Shown piece by piece: positions 1-12,390 of a DNA stretch of 64,000 bases (the first letter of the stretch is position 1; every line of letters starts with the position of its first letter). This DNA is from Serilophus lunatus. Taxonomy: Eukaryota > Chordata > Aves > Passeriformes > Eurylaimidae. The position numbers and the translations under genes are program-made. The stretch covers positions 868,001 through 932,000 of the forward strand of contig VXBA01004389.1 of the NCBI GenBank assembly GCA_013399895.1, written 5' to 3'. The notes under the pieces are model-generated. The model was not told the origin of the DNA. It made no database searches and was given only the letters and a program-made list of their open reading frames with translations.

Positions 1-3000
1 CACCACACCCCACAATACTCACCTACACTGCTAGGCCTTTTAATAAGTTTATATTTCATTTTTGCAGGTTTTCTGATTTTTCCACAGCCTGCCTACTCGA
101 TGCAATCCTCCCAATGAGGAAAGAAAGCCCCAGAAGTCTACATGACTAATTACTTAACGGTGTGAATTACTTGTGAGGGGGAGTATTTGGCAACTTTCCA
201 CATCATTTACCAAAATAAGCTGAACACTGGGAGTTGGACTCAACGATCCTTGTGGGTCCCTCACAACTACCTCCTGTGACTGTAGAGACATTTATCAGGA
301 AGAAAACCCAGAGGAATAAATTAGCTATACATACTTTTCAACAGGTAAAGCAAGGAGGGATCAATTCAATGAACAAATGCATAACTTGCAAGTCAACAAA
401 ATCTTGCACTTGAAGTTAGATAGATAAAATCCAAACCTTATGATGCAGAAAGGGCATCAGATATAAACCTGACAAGGTTTTTTTCAAGCAAAGGCAACAC
501 ACTGCCTAAAACCATAAAGTTATTTCGTATTTTAAAAAAAGTTGAGGGTTTGTGGTTGGTGTTTGCACAGTTTCGGTACTTGGGAGCTGCAGCTTTGAAC
601 CAGCAGTCCCTGCCATGGCCCCGGTCACCCCAATCCCAGATGAAACCCAAGGGACTGGGAGAGCTGGAGCCCCCAGCAGGCCCTGTGGGATTGGGAGTGT
701 GCTGGGACCATCTGAGCTACAACCTCAGCCTTTCAGGAGGTGACCAAGTGTTTTCCATCAGGAACAGGCCTGCTTTAAAACACCAGCTTACATATTTATC
801 ACGTTACACCACACTTCTAATAAAAGACAGCTTCCCATCAGAAACAGTTGGCTTGTGGAAAGAAAATGCCCCACTAAGCTGTGGACAAAAACATACCAGT
901 GGATCTTGTTTAATATAAAAAGCAGGTCTGGCTTAATGGCATCACAGAGATTCTGAAGTCTAAATATGCAAGCAGTCATCTTGTGAAAGGTCCCGCAGAC
1001 GATGGTGTTCTACAGCTAAGGCAAGTCATGACAAATAAAATACTGAAAAAACAGCTAGGAGAGACTGCATCAAGTGAGGAATTAAAATATGGATTCATTC
1101 ACTGATAGCAGGGCACAATCAAAATAAAGCATCAACAGACAACCTCCTGTCTTGCATCTTGCTCTCTACAGACTGAGCTGCCAAAACTTACCCTGTGCAC
1201 AGCTGCAAACATCTGCAATGACCACAAGAGAATAATAAAGAGAAAAAGGAAGCCCCAGGAAAACTAAAAAAACATCAATTTATCTCGAGTTTTTCCATCT
1301 AGTCTTAAAAATGCAAACTCATGATCAGAACAAAAAAAAAATTGAATCATATTTTATCCCACATAAGTCAGTGGATAAAATGATGACTTGTTCAGTTTTG
1401 AATATAACCCTCTGTGATAGCTGAATAAACAAAACCCCTGCAACACAATCACTACTAGTGCTTGGAAAGGATTGGTGCTTCATTTTGGTGGTTAAAGGAA
1501 TCTTGCTATGAATATTAACAGCTTTGCAATCCAATTGGTATTTTTAAGCATCTGCCTAAAGATGACTTTTGTTACATCGGTACACCTAAGTACACTTTAG
1601 ACCAGTGATCAAAACCAAAAATTAAAAATTAAAGCAACAGAAAGTCCTCTTACTACACTGAGAAGAACTTTGAATTTCACTGAGGAGAAACCAAAATATG
1701 CTTTTAGTTATTTTACCTTCAAACTTAACATTGTCTCCTTAAAGTCTTTTAATTTTGGGCAAACATTCATGTAAGTTTTTTAAAAAGGTTTGTTTGAAAT
1801 TGTCAAAGCTCTTTAGCATTTCCTAAAGAAAGTCTGCAACGATGAAACAATGTTGAAACATTATGTTGAAACTTTTCAATTGCACCATCTAAAAGACCAA
1901 CTCCATACTTCCACGTGCCTGTAAAATAACACAGAGGGTGTATTACTATTCAGGAACTTGTGCTACAAACTGTATCTTCAACTCATTTAGACAGGAAAAC
2001 GTCCATAGAACAAGGCAATCAACATATTTACTGGGAAGAAAGTCCAAGCCAGGTACTAAACACACCAAGGAACAGGAATGGAACCTGCCCTGTCCCAGGC
2101 ACACCCACAGCCCTGCCCTCCCTCAAACCTTCCCCCACAACCAGGAGCTTCTGCAGCACCTACAGGGAGGCTGATTCATCATTAACTTTACAGCTCCAGA
2201 TGGATGCAATGGTTTGTGTTCCAGCCTGAAATGGCACCACCCCTTTGCTCTGTACCAGGAGTAACTGGCTCACAGGAAAAGCAAAGCAGGAGCAGAAGGA
2301 CTGGAAGGTGCCCTGCACCTTGAACAGCTTCTGAAATGCACTCAAATAACACATCAACTGAACCCTATGATGGAACTGCAAAGCAAAATATATTAATCCT
2401 ATTATTCCCAACTATGTCACATGCTCTGAGTCCATGTTGCAACATGGACTGTGATGTATTAGAATCCCCTAAGAGACCACAGCTCATCATCAGTCTTCAC
2501 AATCTCCTTGCAATTTTTTTTTCAAATCTATTGAGGCACAATTCTTAATCTAGCACAACTCCTTTTTCCACTTTGAGGATGAGGCATTTTCCCTTCCCTC
2601 CCCCCCAACCACTTCAGCCACTGGCAAGCAAGAGATACTCTTAAAAACCCTGAAAGAGTATTTTTTTCCATATGCCATTAAAGGAAATATTCTGTCCACG
2701 CTTTCCATATTGAAAAATTACTTCTGGGATGACACAACACACAGGAAATTCATCCCAAAAAAGAATTAGAACACAGAGGAGGTCACGACAACATATCCAG
2801 CTATAGTATCAACTGCAAAAGCATCACAGTGATGACACTTTTTTCCTAAAGAGAAGTTATGCTTTGAAAAACCTGTGGAAATAACCCATGCAAGAAAAAT
2901 AATTGCAAGGTCCTGTACAAGATACTAAAAAAGCTGCAGAGCACATGAAATACAGGCTGTTGCTCCCTCTTACTTTGCTTTTACAGCACTGGATTGCTCA

Positions 3001-6000
3001 CCTCTCAGATCTTTGCTGTCTGTTGAAGATTATGGCTTTTCAGGGATCTTGTACTCATTTACACTATCAGGTTAAAACCCAGAAGACAAACAAAGCAACA
3101 TAATCCTGTCATCACTTTTCAGAAGACACTCAACCCGTAAATATTTTGCTCTACTAAGGAGCAAGGAATCTACAGAGGTGTTGCATGAAGATTAATTAGA
3201 TCCCTCCATCTGAGCCAACCTCAACTCCTCCAAGGTTCCATGTGCCCAAGTTCATTCTCCCTTCATTCACAACAACACTGGTTACAGAGACTGAAGAGCC
3301 AAGAAACTCACAGATGATGTGACTCATCCCAAAAAACAGCTTACAACTTCACACCAAAAAACCCTGGAAATCCTAAGCAGCCTCAATTCTCCTTACCCTC
3401 AGCTCAGAGGGAACTCAGAGGTGTCAAGGGAATCCTGTGCTCCCATCACAGTCTTTCTCTCCAGGCTACCCCAAAACCTTTCATTCTCCCCAGTATTCAA
3501 GAAAGTTAAAAAACCACACCTATTCTTGTAACCTGTGTATGGGAAGTGAAAAAGGGCCTATCTAGGCATATGAGAAGAAGCAGAAGAAAACAAAATCCAT
3601 GGCAACAGGTTGGTTTTTTGCTACACAAGCACATACCCAACTTACTCAAGAGAAGGACCACCAGCATAAATGACCCTCTAGCAAAAGACTCTTGGCTGCA
3701 TTACAGAAGCTCAGCACCAATGACACTCAAGGATCCACCTGACAGCCACACAAAATGGCACACAAACCCACAGAACACAAAGTTCATGCACAGAAAATAC
3801 AAACAGTTTTCTTTAAATCCCTTTTAACGCTTAATTTGAGTTCTCATTTTGGAACCGCTGTAGTTCCACAGCCACTTACTTCAACTCAGCTGAAGAGCCA
3901 TTAATTTGAACACTTGCAATTATCTGCCATCACAAATGAGCTAATTCAGTGTTATACAAGTTACACTAAAGGAAAAAAGTGCATTCACACAGAAAGACAC
4001 AGTTAAAATCTACTTGTCAACCTAATCAAGCTAAATTCTGAAGTGGCGTAGGAAGAGCTTTTAATCATGACTTGTAGGCAGTGCTGTGCTTGCCTGGAGA
4101 ACAGGCAGCAAGAACAATTCAAATACCCAAAAGGCACAGAGTAAAAGACTGCAGCCTACTACAATTAAAAATGAGTAAGAGCCTTCTTCCTTCTTTGGTA
4201 TGTTGCTCATATACTTTATGGGAATAATTCAATCTTTTTCCTATCTTGTATTTATTATTTTAAAAATTGCTTGTAATCCTTAGATGCACCACCATATGAA
4301 GTCTCATTCACCAACTTAGGGAAAATCACAAACATCTACCAGTGTTTGAAGGGTACAAAGAGAACAGCACACAGTCCATTGCTGAGGGACACAGTGCCCA
4401 TCTTTTGTGGAAAGGAGAGAAAGGGCCTCTGAGCAGCCAAGTGAAGTCAAATTCATTGTTAACTTGGACAACTACTTTCTAACAATAATGGCCACAACAT
4501 TGTTCTATAGATTACCCAACAAAATTACAACCTATTTAGAACTAAACCCATCAAGGCTATTGATTACAGAAAGAAAAAATATTGGGTGTATCAGTTATGT
4601 TGAACTAACTGGGCTCTTCAGATTTTTCATTTCACATCTGTAACTTAGTGTATAATTAAGAGGACACTACCTCAGACAAGTTGCTTTTCAAAGACCCAAT
4701 TAAGTATTTACCTGCTCTTAGTATCAATTACCTTATTTTCTAGGTATCAAGTTAAACCAAGAATGCAAATTTCAAGGTAACAAATGCAACACTGGAAGAA
4801 TTTTTGCTGCACCCATAATCTGATGGCCCTGTCAATGACTTCCCCCACGTCCAGCTCCAGCTGCATGACACACACTTAGATGACTCCTACAAGGTTTTGA
4901 CTAACCTGTTAAAACCTCAAAGGACAGGGATCACATGAGCTCCTCAACCTCTTCTGCGTTTGTCTGTTTAAGCTTTGAAAGAGGTTCTTATCATTTGTTA
5001 AATCAGTGAAGGCTGATGCTGAAAAGCACAACTCTGCCACTTTTCTCATCCCTCTGTGTTACACCTCAAAAATGCACGCAGACAAAAAAAATGCGAAAAA
5101 CTAAACACCCAGATCAACAAACTAAACCTGTGGCTACAGGCACGAGACAGGTAGGAAGACATTCTTATTGCCTCTTCTACATCTGCCCTTTTGCTGAGGT
5201 AAATTCTCCTTGGATTGTAAATTAATTAGAAATCCCTCCCTCTAGAAAAAGCCTTCTTACTGGAAAACCAGTGTCTTGCCCATTCTAAACAAGGCAGCTC
5301 CTTTTACCGTTCCTGCTTTGGTTGTATTTTCAAAACCTCTTATCCTGTTTTCAGGGGCCATCTCTCATTTGTCTGTTTTCTGTCATTTTGGCAGGCAGGG
5401 CAGTACCCTGGGTGAGACCTCAGCTGACCTGCGTTGAGCACAGGGCTGACAAAATTCATGTGTCATGTTCTCACTCTCACTTCTATACACAAAATGAGGG
5501 GCTGGGAGGGCTGCACCAATTAAAACAAAAGCTAAGAGCACAATTATGCCTCCACATCCCACCTGTCCCTTATTAATCTCAATTATTACAGCTTTCCTTT
5601 GTAAATTCACCACTTCACACCTTTGTCTACTGAAATCAAGGAATTCAAACCACTCCAAGGCTCTGTAATCACTCCAGTGCTGTGGGCTGTGTCAAAAAAA
5701 AAAAAAAAAACAACAAAAAAACTGGTGCACAACAGAACAGCATCTTGGAGCTTTTTTTCCAAGACTTAGAGGGAAATAAATAAAACATGAATAAGGCTTG
5801 GCAAACATCATATTTAAGAACATTACAGAGAACACCCCATGCACTGAATTTGGTTGAGGTGTACTTACACACAGATCTTCCCCAGGAACATTTGTTCTAA
5901 CACACTTGTCCCTCAGTACACCTCTCACCTTCACAAGACAGAGCCATTCCTTGCACAGCTCTGTGCTTGCACGCTGCTCCTGAAAGCTTTAAGGGAATCC

Positions 6001-6550
6001 CTACTCCGGTGGTAACAACCTGCACTTTGCAAACCTATAAAGACATAATTACTGATTTTAATGGGACTACCTGGGATCCACAAAGGTGTGGAATGGGAAA
6101 AAGCCTCTAATGGCATATGGCAGGGTATGTGAGAGGCCTGCTTTGAAAGAGAAACAGTCACATACATGTCAAACTCACATATATACCCACTACACTCAGC
6201 TACACCCTCTCATTCCTGCTGTGCCTTCATCCCATAGAATTCAAGGGTCTATTTCTTTAAGTGCAGGGATGACTTCTTGATACAACTGTTAGACCTGCAG
6301 GTACTGGAGGCACACCACATGCACCTGCTCTTCTCAAAGACCCATGTATTCATGTCCTACACGCAATGTACTCTCCTAAGGGGAAGATAAGCACATGCTT
6401 TCAGAAAAAAGTGCCTGGATTTCAGAAGAACACGCCCTTTCCAGAGAAGTATTATAAATATCTGCATCTACAGCACATCCACTGAAAATCCTTTCTTTTC
6501 AGCACGATTGATGAGAAGCGAAACAAAACAAAGAGCTAAAGAAGAAAAAA
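1..6550. other. AT-rich non-coding region, possibly intron 1 of the minus-strand gene
   Basis: No exon with a recognisable protein match on either strand. It contains a short CR1 tail at 228-280, a moderately GC-rich unassigned block at about 590-740 and poly-A tracts at 5695-5711 and 6543-6577. If the first CpG island drives a minus-strand gene, this is its first intron. Confidence 0.4.
228..280 (+). mobile_element. Short CR1 LINE 3' tail remnant
   Basis: GAGTTGGACTCAACGATCC followed by TTGTGGGTCCCTCACAACTA closely resembles the last part of the CR1 3' end (GGTTGGACTCNATGATCC, TTGTGGGTCCCTTCCAACT). Only about 50 bp are recognisable. Confidence 0.75.
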
Positions 6551-6888
6551 AAAATAACAAAAAACAAACAAAAAAACCGATACAAGGCGCCTGGAGGAGG
6601 TGATTCCCTCCTTCCCATCACGCCTCAGAGCGAAGGTCACAGCTCGGTCCCCACTTCCCCCAGGGCGCTGCTGGAAGCGGGTCCAGCCCAGGTGGGCTCC
6701 CTGCAAACACCTCCAGCCCGAATCTGGAGCCTCCCAAAAAGCGGGAGCCCGATCCCGAGGGTCTCCTCCCGAGCCCCAGACGGTGCCACATCCTCGCCGG
6801 CACCGCGTCCTCCGCTCCGCCCGGCAGCTGCCCAGCGAAAAGAAGCGTTTCCAAGGCGGATTTGGTTCAGGTTTGACACTCGAAACTG

Positions 6889-6898
6889 CCTTATAAGG
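6889..6898. promoter_or_regulatory. Perfect CArG box (SRF site) CCTTATAAGG
   Basis: A palindromic match to CC(A/T)6GG at the AT-rich edge of the CpG island, immediately followed by GTATAAAAG (6898-6906), a TATA-like sequence on the + strand. It would lie about 0.6 kb inside a minus-strand transcript starting near 7500. Confidence 0.6.
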
Positions 6899-7442
6899 TA
6901 TAAAAGCCCGAAAGCAGGAAGAGGCTTTGACAAAACTAAGGAAGTTCCTCTGCGCCTGCTCCGTGGAGGGGGAGGGGTTTTTTTTCCCCTTTCCACACAG
7001 AGAAGTAATACAAAATAAATGACATTACCCGCACATTAAAAAAAAATAAAATGAAATAAATAGATACACAAAAGTCCTCTCAGGCAGCACCGGGCAGAGC
7101 GGAGACTCCCCGGAGCCGGCGCATCCCGGGGCGCCGCGGGAGCCTCGTCCCGGCGGGCACCACCCCCGGCTCCGCCGCCGCACGGGGACCCGCAGCCCGG
7201 CCCGGGACCCAAGGGGAAGCTCCGAGAGGCTCCGAGCGGCCGCCGGGAGCCGAGGGAAGGGAGCGGGGGCCGCGCCGGGACACCCTTCCCGCCGGGCGGG
7301 GAAGGGAAGGCGGTTGGATGCTCCCCCCCAACCCAGCCCGGCCCGGCCCAGCCCAGCTCATCCCTCCCGCCACCGGCCCCGCGGGGGCCCCGGGCGCGGT
7401 TGCCCGGCCCAGCAACGCGACCCCCGCCGCCATCTGCTGCCG

Positions 7443-7483
7443 NNNNNNNNNNNNNNNNNNNNNNNNNNNNNNNNNNNNNNNNN
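7443..7483. other. Assembly gap (41 N) in the first CpG island
   Basis: A run of Ns inside the most GC-rich part of the island, where the first exon of the minus-strand gene would be expected. Confidence 0.99.
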
Positions 7484-7696
7484 CGCTCCGGCGGGGCTCG
7501 GGGGGCAGCGCTCGGCGGCACCGAGAGACTTCCGCAGGGCGGGCGCTGCCTCCGCCCCCGCCCGCTGCTCGCCCGGCGAGCCCAAGATGGCTGACCCGCC
7601 CCGCCCCGCCCCGCCCGCCGTGACGCGCGGTGGCGCGGCCTCGCCCCGGCGGGGCGGAGCGGAGCGGGAGGGGGCTCGGGCCGGTCCGGGACTGTG

Positions 7697-7880
7697 CTTG
7701 AATCACGATGGGGTCCGTGGGGTTGGAAGGGACCGCCGGGGGCAGCGAGTCCGACCTGGCGGCACCGCCGAACGCCACCATGGCAACTGCAGCGCGGCGC
7801 TCGGTGCCGCGTCCAGTCTTTGGTTTTAAGCGCCTCAAGGGACGGTGACTCCACCGCCACCCTGGGCAGCCCGTTCCAAT
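7697..7880 (-). mobile_element. CR1 copy A, 3' part (outer element of a nest), minus orientation
   Basis: Begins with GAATCACGATGG and GGGGTTGGAAGGGACC and runs to GGTGACTCCACCGCCACC and CTGGGCAGCCCGTTCCAAT. It is interrupted at 7880 and resumes at 9013. The copy lies at the edge of the first CpG island and has unusual GC-rich internal sequence. Confidence 0.82.
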
Positions 7881-8021
7881 CGCAGAGTTGGGAGGGACCT
7901 CTGCAGACCATCCAGTTCAACCCCTGCCACCACAGCAGGGTCACCTGAGGCGGGTGACACAGGATTTGGGATGACTGCTTGAGCTCCTTGGGCAGCCCGT
8001 TCCAGTGCTCTGCCACCCTCC
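7881..8021 (-). mobile_element. CR1 copy B, 3' part (inserted in copy A), minus orientation
   Basis: A second CR1 3' end: GTTGGGAGGGACCTCTGCAG, ACCATCCAGTTCAACCCCTG and CAGCCCGTTCCAGTGCTCTG, then CCACCCTC. TTCCAAT occurs at both edges of copy B (7874-7880 and 9006-9012), compatible with a target-site duplication. It is interrupted at 8022 by an LTR. Confidence 0.85.
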
Positions 8022-8687
8022 TGTGAGAAACGGGCCCACAACTATTTTAATTTTCAAAAGCAGTTTATTATAAAACAGAGGCAATGAGCCCTGGGCGCTT
8101 GGCCTGGTCGGTTTCCAAGTCAGAGGCGCAAAGGGTCCTCAGACAGGTCAGGTTTTTATAACAAAATTGGCACAAAAGCGGGTGGGTTTATTACAATTTC
8201 TTTGAGGTAGGAGGGAAATTATTTCCATAGGTACATCCCCTTTCTCCTCCCCTCGGGAATTTGGGTCTGGGGGATTTTATCGCTTTTTGAGGGTCTTGAG
8301 ACTGAAGTAGAACACTCTTCCTCATCTTGTACTTTTCAACTTTCCTGGAAAAACTGGCATGAACCTTCCTTGACTGGCTCTGAAGGTGGTGTTATATCTT
8401 CTGGTGGACCAATTTATGGCCTACCCAGGAGATCCTGGAGAGATTCACTGCAGAAAGGTGTCTGCGTTCCTTCAAAGTTTCAGGGAGTGAACAGTGTGTT
8501 CTTGTTTTAATGGCCTTCAGCAGGAAGGGCTCATTAGAGCTCATCATATCTTAGATTACACTACTAACATATCTAAACACTATAATATGAATCCTATTCA
8601 TTTAATCAAAGCATAACTCTAAAACTGCTTACAATATGGATTCTATTCATTAGCGAAAGCAAAATTCTATCAGCATTACATTTCACA
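8022..8687 (-). mobile_element. Solo LTR of an old avian endogenous retrovirus, minus orientation
   Basis: A 666-bp insert splitting CR1 copy B. On the minus strand it begins TGTGAAA and ends TTTCTCACA, short inverted termini with the TG...CA rule. Internal minus-strand signals fit an LTR: a TATA box (TATAAAAA, + coordinates about 8153-8160) and AATAAA (about 8068-8073) some 80 bp downstream, near the end. No gag, pol or env sequence is present. The flanking CCCTC/CCCTG are at best an imperfect duplication, suggesting age. Confidence 0.7.
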
Positions 8688-8691
8688 TCCC

Positions 8692-9012
8692 TGATGTAAA
8701 GAAGGTCTCCCTCATGTTGAGGTGAAACTTTGGTGTTTCAGTTCATTGCTATTGTTCCTTGTCCTTTTGCTGGGCACCACAGAAAAGCGTCTGGCACCAT
8801 CCTCTGGGCAGCCGCCTCTGAGATATTTATATGCATTGATGAGATCCCCTTCTAGTCTTCTCCAGACTAATCAGGCCCAGCTCCCACAGTCTCTCCTCAT
8901 AAAAGAGGTGCTCCAGGTCCCTCATCATCTTTGTGGCCTCTGCTGGGCCTGCCTCAGTAGCTCCTTGTCTTTCTTGTACAGGGGAGCCCAGAACTGGTCG
9001 CAGCATTCCAAT
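8692..9012 (-). mobile_element. CR1 copy B, continuation, minus orientation
   Basis: Resumes with GTAAAGAAGGTCTCCCTCAT and GTTGAGGTGAAACTT, then CTGGGCACCACAGAAAAGCG, GATGAGATCCCCTTCTAGTC and CATCATCTTTGTGGCCTC, ending GGGAGCCCAGAACTGGTCGC. The order is that of one CR1 copy continuing from 8021. Confidence 0.9.
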
Positions 9013-9278
9013 GTCTAATCACCCTTTCTGTGAAGAAATTCGTCCTAATGTCCAGCCTAAACCTCCCCTGGTGCAGCCTGAGACTATGTCCTCACATCCT
9101 GTCACTGGTTGCTTGGGAGAAGAACCTGATCCCCACCTGGCTACAAGCTCCTTTTAGGGAGTTCTAGGGAGTGATGAGGTCATCCCTGAGCCTCCTCCAA
9201 GCTAAACAATCCCAGCTCCCTCAAGTGCTCTTCATAAGACTTGTGATCCAGACTCTTCCCCAGCTCTGTTGCCCTTGT
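9013..9278 (-). mobile_element. CR1 copy A, continuation, minus orientation
   Basis: Resumes exactly where 7880 stopped: GTCTAATCACCCTTTCTGTG, AGAAATTCGTCCTAATGTCC, GACCCCACCTGGCTACA-like text, GAGCCTCCTCCAAGCTAAAC and TCATAAGACTTGTGATCCAG. It is 5' truncated near 9278. Confidence 0.9.
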
Positions 9279-12200
9279 TCAAAAAAACCTGAGGGAGACA
9301 GGGCGAGGGGCTGTGTGGTGTGAGGAAAGGCCTGAATATGACAAGGGGACAGGTTCCTACAGGTCCTGCTACTGCAGGACTGAAAACCCACCCCGAAAAC
9401 AGTGTAATCCAGGAGCCAATGCAGGAGGCCAGGCTCCTCCTGGTGCTCGATGGCTTGAAACACCTGCTGGGGAAGGGACTGAACACTCAGCCCAGCCTCC
9501 CTGGGAACAGGATTCCCCTCAGCTGTATCCAAAGGAAACCCTCAAACCCCTTTCATCCGTAAGCTTTCACAGGAGCGCTGAACGCCCACTTCACCCTCCA
9601 CGACCTTTCCAATCCTATGGCCTGAGGCAGGGTGGTGCAGCACTGCCATTCCCACCAAGCAAGCGGCTCTTCCCAGCCATCACTTCTTTATCCATAGTCG
9701 CCTGTTCTCCTCTGGGAGGATTTTTGGTCCAAAGGTGGCAAGGGACAATGCACTGTCAGCAGGGTCTATCGGTCAGGTGAAGAAAAATTTTTAAAAATCT
9801 CTGTAAAAGGGCTTCTTGCTCTTTCTCTCTCCACCTTTCATGGCCCTTCAGGCTCTGAAACACAGAGTGCTGTGCCTACCACGTCTGACACAGTCCTTGC
9901 CCCACGGCGTACTGTAGCCACACGCCATTTTTTCTTTGTTGTCAAAGTATTTTAATGCTTTAACGGTTCTGATATTGGGGCTTTCAGGTATTTTCAATTC
10001 TTTGCTTGCTGCTCCTGCCTTAGCAATGTGGAGCTCGTAGTCCGGTGTCATGCTGGGGACAAATTTGGTAGTCCATCAAAAGGAGTAATTGTCATTGTCA
10101 GGGCTCAGCGGGCACTAATGGATGTTAATGGATCTAATCAGACTCACCAGGTCCCTCTACCCGACAGTCCCTGTCTGAGAGAACAGGAGATCCATTTAAG
10201 CTCAGCCTTGGGCCCTCAGTTTGTGTCAGAACTGTGTTGTAGGTCTGTGCTGTGCTGGACTTGCTGGCTTGATCTTAGACTTGCCTTGTCCCCCTGAGCT
10301 TCGCTGGCGATCAGCACTGGCCCCAGGCCTGCAGAGTGACATCCTGGCTTGACCTCGGACCTGTACAGCTGCAGGTGGCTCTGTGTCCTTTAGGGAGCCA
10401 CTAGCCCTCCACAGTGGTCTTGCTCCTTTATTCAAGCATTGGTTCTCCTCATTTAGTTTAAGCTATCTCTAATTAATAGGCTCTTTGCCCAAGTTCAGTG
10501 GGGGGATAGATGAGAGACGGTACCAATACAAAGAATGGATAAAGTAAATGCCCTTCAGGATGAGATAGGAGGAAGCAAAGCCATCCCTTTTTGGAGCAGC
10601 AGCCAGGCAATTCAGTTTTGAAGTTCAAGCCACCATCTGGCTTCTGTGGGCTGCCAGATCTTCCTGAGGAACATAAGCACGGAAAGGAGATATTAACAAT
10701 ATTAACATTTTTATTTTAATGTCAATGAATAGAACATTATGAGACATTTTACGGATAATGAAAGGGATTTCTTCAGGATATTGTGTAGCTTGTGAGCTAT
10801 GCTGTGCTAGAATATTAAAGATGAATATCTCTGAAAGCTTTTCAGAGAAAGTGCAAACCTCCCTATTTTTATGTACATGCCTCTGTTTATTGGTAAATAC
10901 TTAACTAAAATAAATACAGTTAGCATATAAAATAACGTGGACTTTTCACATTACTCTTGGTTTTATTACCTGGCAGTCAGGGTGATACTTGCAGCAGGTT
11001 CAACTGCTGTGTCTGGCAGATGGAATCCTGCAATGAGAGGGCAGCTTAGGGCTCCAGCTGCAGCAATTCAATTATTCCCCTGGAGGAGCATGAGGCAAGG
11101 GCCAAAAACCTGAGGCAGGCAGAAAGGATGGAGCTGGCAGGCCCTGTCCTGGCTCTACAGTTCGTGGGGCAGGCATAGAGAGGATCGGCACCACCGAGTT
11201 AGTTTGCCCAGCTGTAGTGAGATCTGAACAGAAGAATCATTGGTGTAGCAAAGCTGACTGGTCCTTATTCCCTCATATTTCCAAATAATGCTCCTGATTC
11301 GTCTAGCTAAGCCTTAATAGCAAAGTCAAAAGACAGATAGTAGAATGGCTATGAAAGTATGCTGATGACTTTTTGCTAACAAAAGCATCATTTCACTATA
11401 AAACATTGAATCACTTACTGCAGTGCACTCTACAGAAAATATCTCATAAGTGGATTTACTTAACAAGTGTTTTCTGTAAAATGGTAGGACATTGAGCAGA
11501 AAAATAATACTGCAATTCATATGGAAAGTGAAACTTTTAACTCTGTTAAGCAATCCCATTGTAATCTCTTGCTATCGGTTTCTGTTCTTTCTGAGTCTGC
11601 ATGAAAAATGGAAATTGGACATTGGAAAAAAGCAGCAGTACACTTTGGTTTACTGAATTACAGTGGAATTTATATCATTTACATGAGGACCAAAAAGCAT
11701 AGGATTTCACTCAATATCAAGGTGCCAAGTCAATCACAGTTTTGCAAGGGAAGGAGTTGAAAAACTAAACTCCCTGACCATGAGATCTTATGTTTCATTT
11801 TATTAGTCTTGCCAGATGCAGTTCTTCAGGTGGCTGTGGACTTGGACGCCAGTCCAGTAAAATAAAGGGGTAGAATGTCTCTTTGAGCAATGTTATCTCA
11901 CATTTTTATGCCTTAAAGACAAGTTTGACTACTACTCATCAAAATTCAAATAAATCAATCTAAATTTCAGTACTGCTTCCTGCGTAGACCCTTCATAATT
12001 TTGTGCATTGGCATCTAGATTGTCTTGGTGGGTATTTTCAGCATAGAAGTCTTGTGCTTAAATTACAAAATTGAGCTTATAAAGCTAAAATTCAGCTAGA
12101 TGTAGCAGGATTGCAGTGCTGACTGCTATATTTCAAAACTTTTTTGCATGCAAATGTTTTCCACCTCTTACTTATTTCTTCAGTACAGGAGCAGTAGAAA

Positions 12201-12390
12201 AAGCCTGCAATCTGTTTTCATGGTTTAATTTTCTGAATCTTTTCATCCTTATTTGGCCAGAAGTCAGTTCTAAAGTTATGCAAAGCTTTTCACTGTTTCA
12301 GGGTGTACCAAAAATCAAAGTTTTTAATGTGCAGAGGTCCTAGTATGTTCTAAATTGTACCATTGGAATGGGAGTGAATAAAACCCCGGA

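Larger units (their letters stand above)
6600..7700 (-). promoter_or_regulatory. CpG island, probable promoter of a minus-strand neighbour (ACTR3 expected from synteny)
   Basis: A strongly GC/CpG-rich block. Repeated GC boxes (CCCCGCCCCGCCCCGCCC, 7597-7616) lie next to AAGATGGC at 7585-7592, a YY1-type promoter motif. Read on the minus strand, the GC boxes precede the motif, fitting transcription toward lower coordinates, but bidirectional activity is equally compatible. From memory, human SLC35F5 has ACTR3 as its divergently transcribed neighbour, so ACTR3 is the expected gene. I cannot see its first coding exon; it may be in the gap at 7443-7483. The identity is inference only. Confidence 0.55.

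Noticed and set aside
5695..5711. Poly-A tract, possible retropseudogene tail
   Set aside because: No processed gene sequence could be recognised upstream and no target duplication was seen.
7036..8016. 326-codon minus-strand open frame across the first CpG island
   Set aside because: It runs through 41 Ns and through CR1 and GC-rich sequence; composition-driven, no domain match.
9313..9780. 155-codon + strand frame
   Set aside because: No recognisable domain, lies beside transposon pieces in GC-richer intergenic DNA; most likely chance.
10240..10370. Two similar segments (GCTTGATCTTAGACTTGCC / GCTTGACCTCGGACCTGT)
   Set aside because: Too short and diverged to call a tandem repeat; may be chance or part of an old element.
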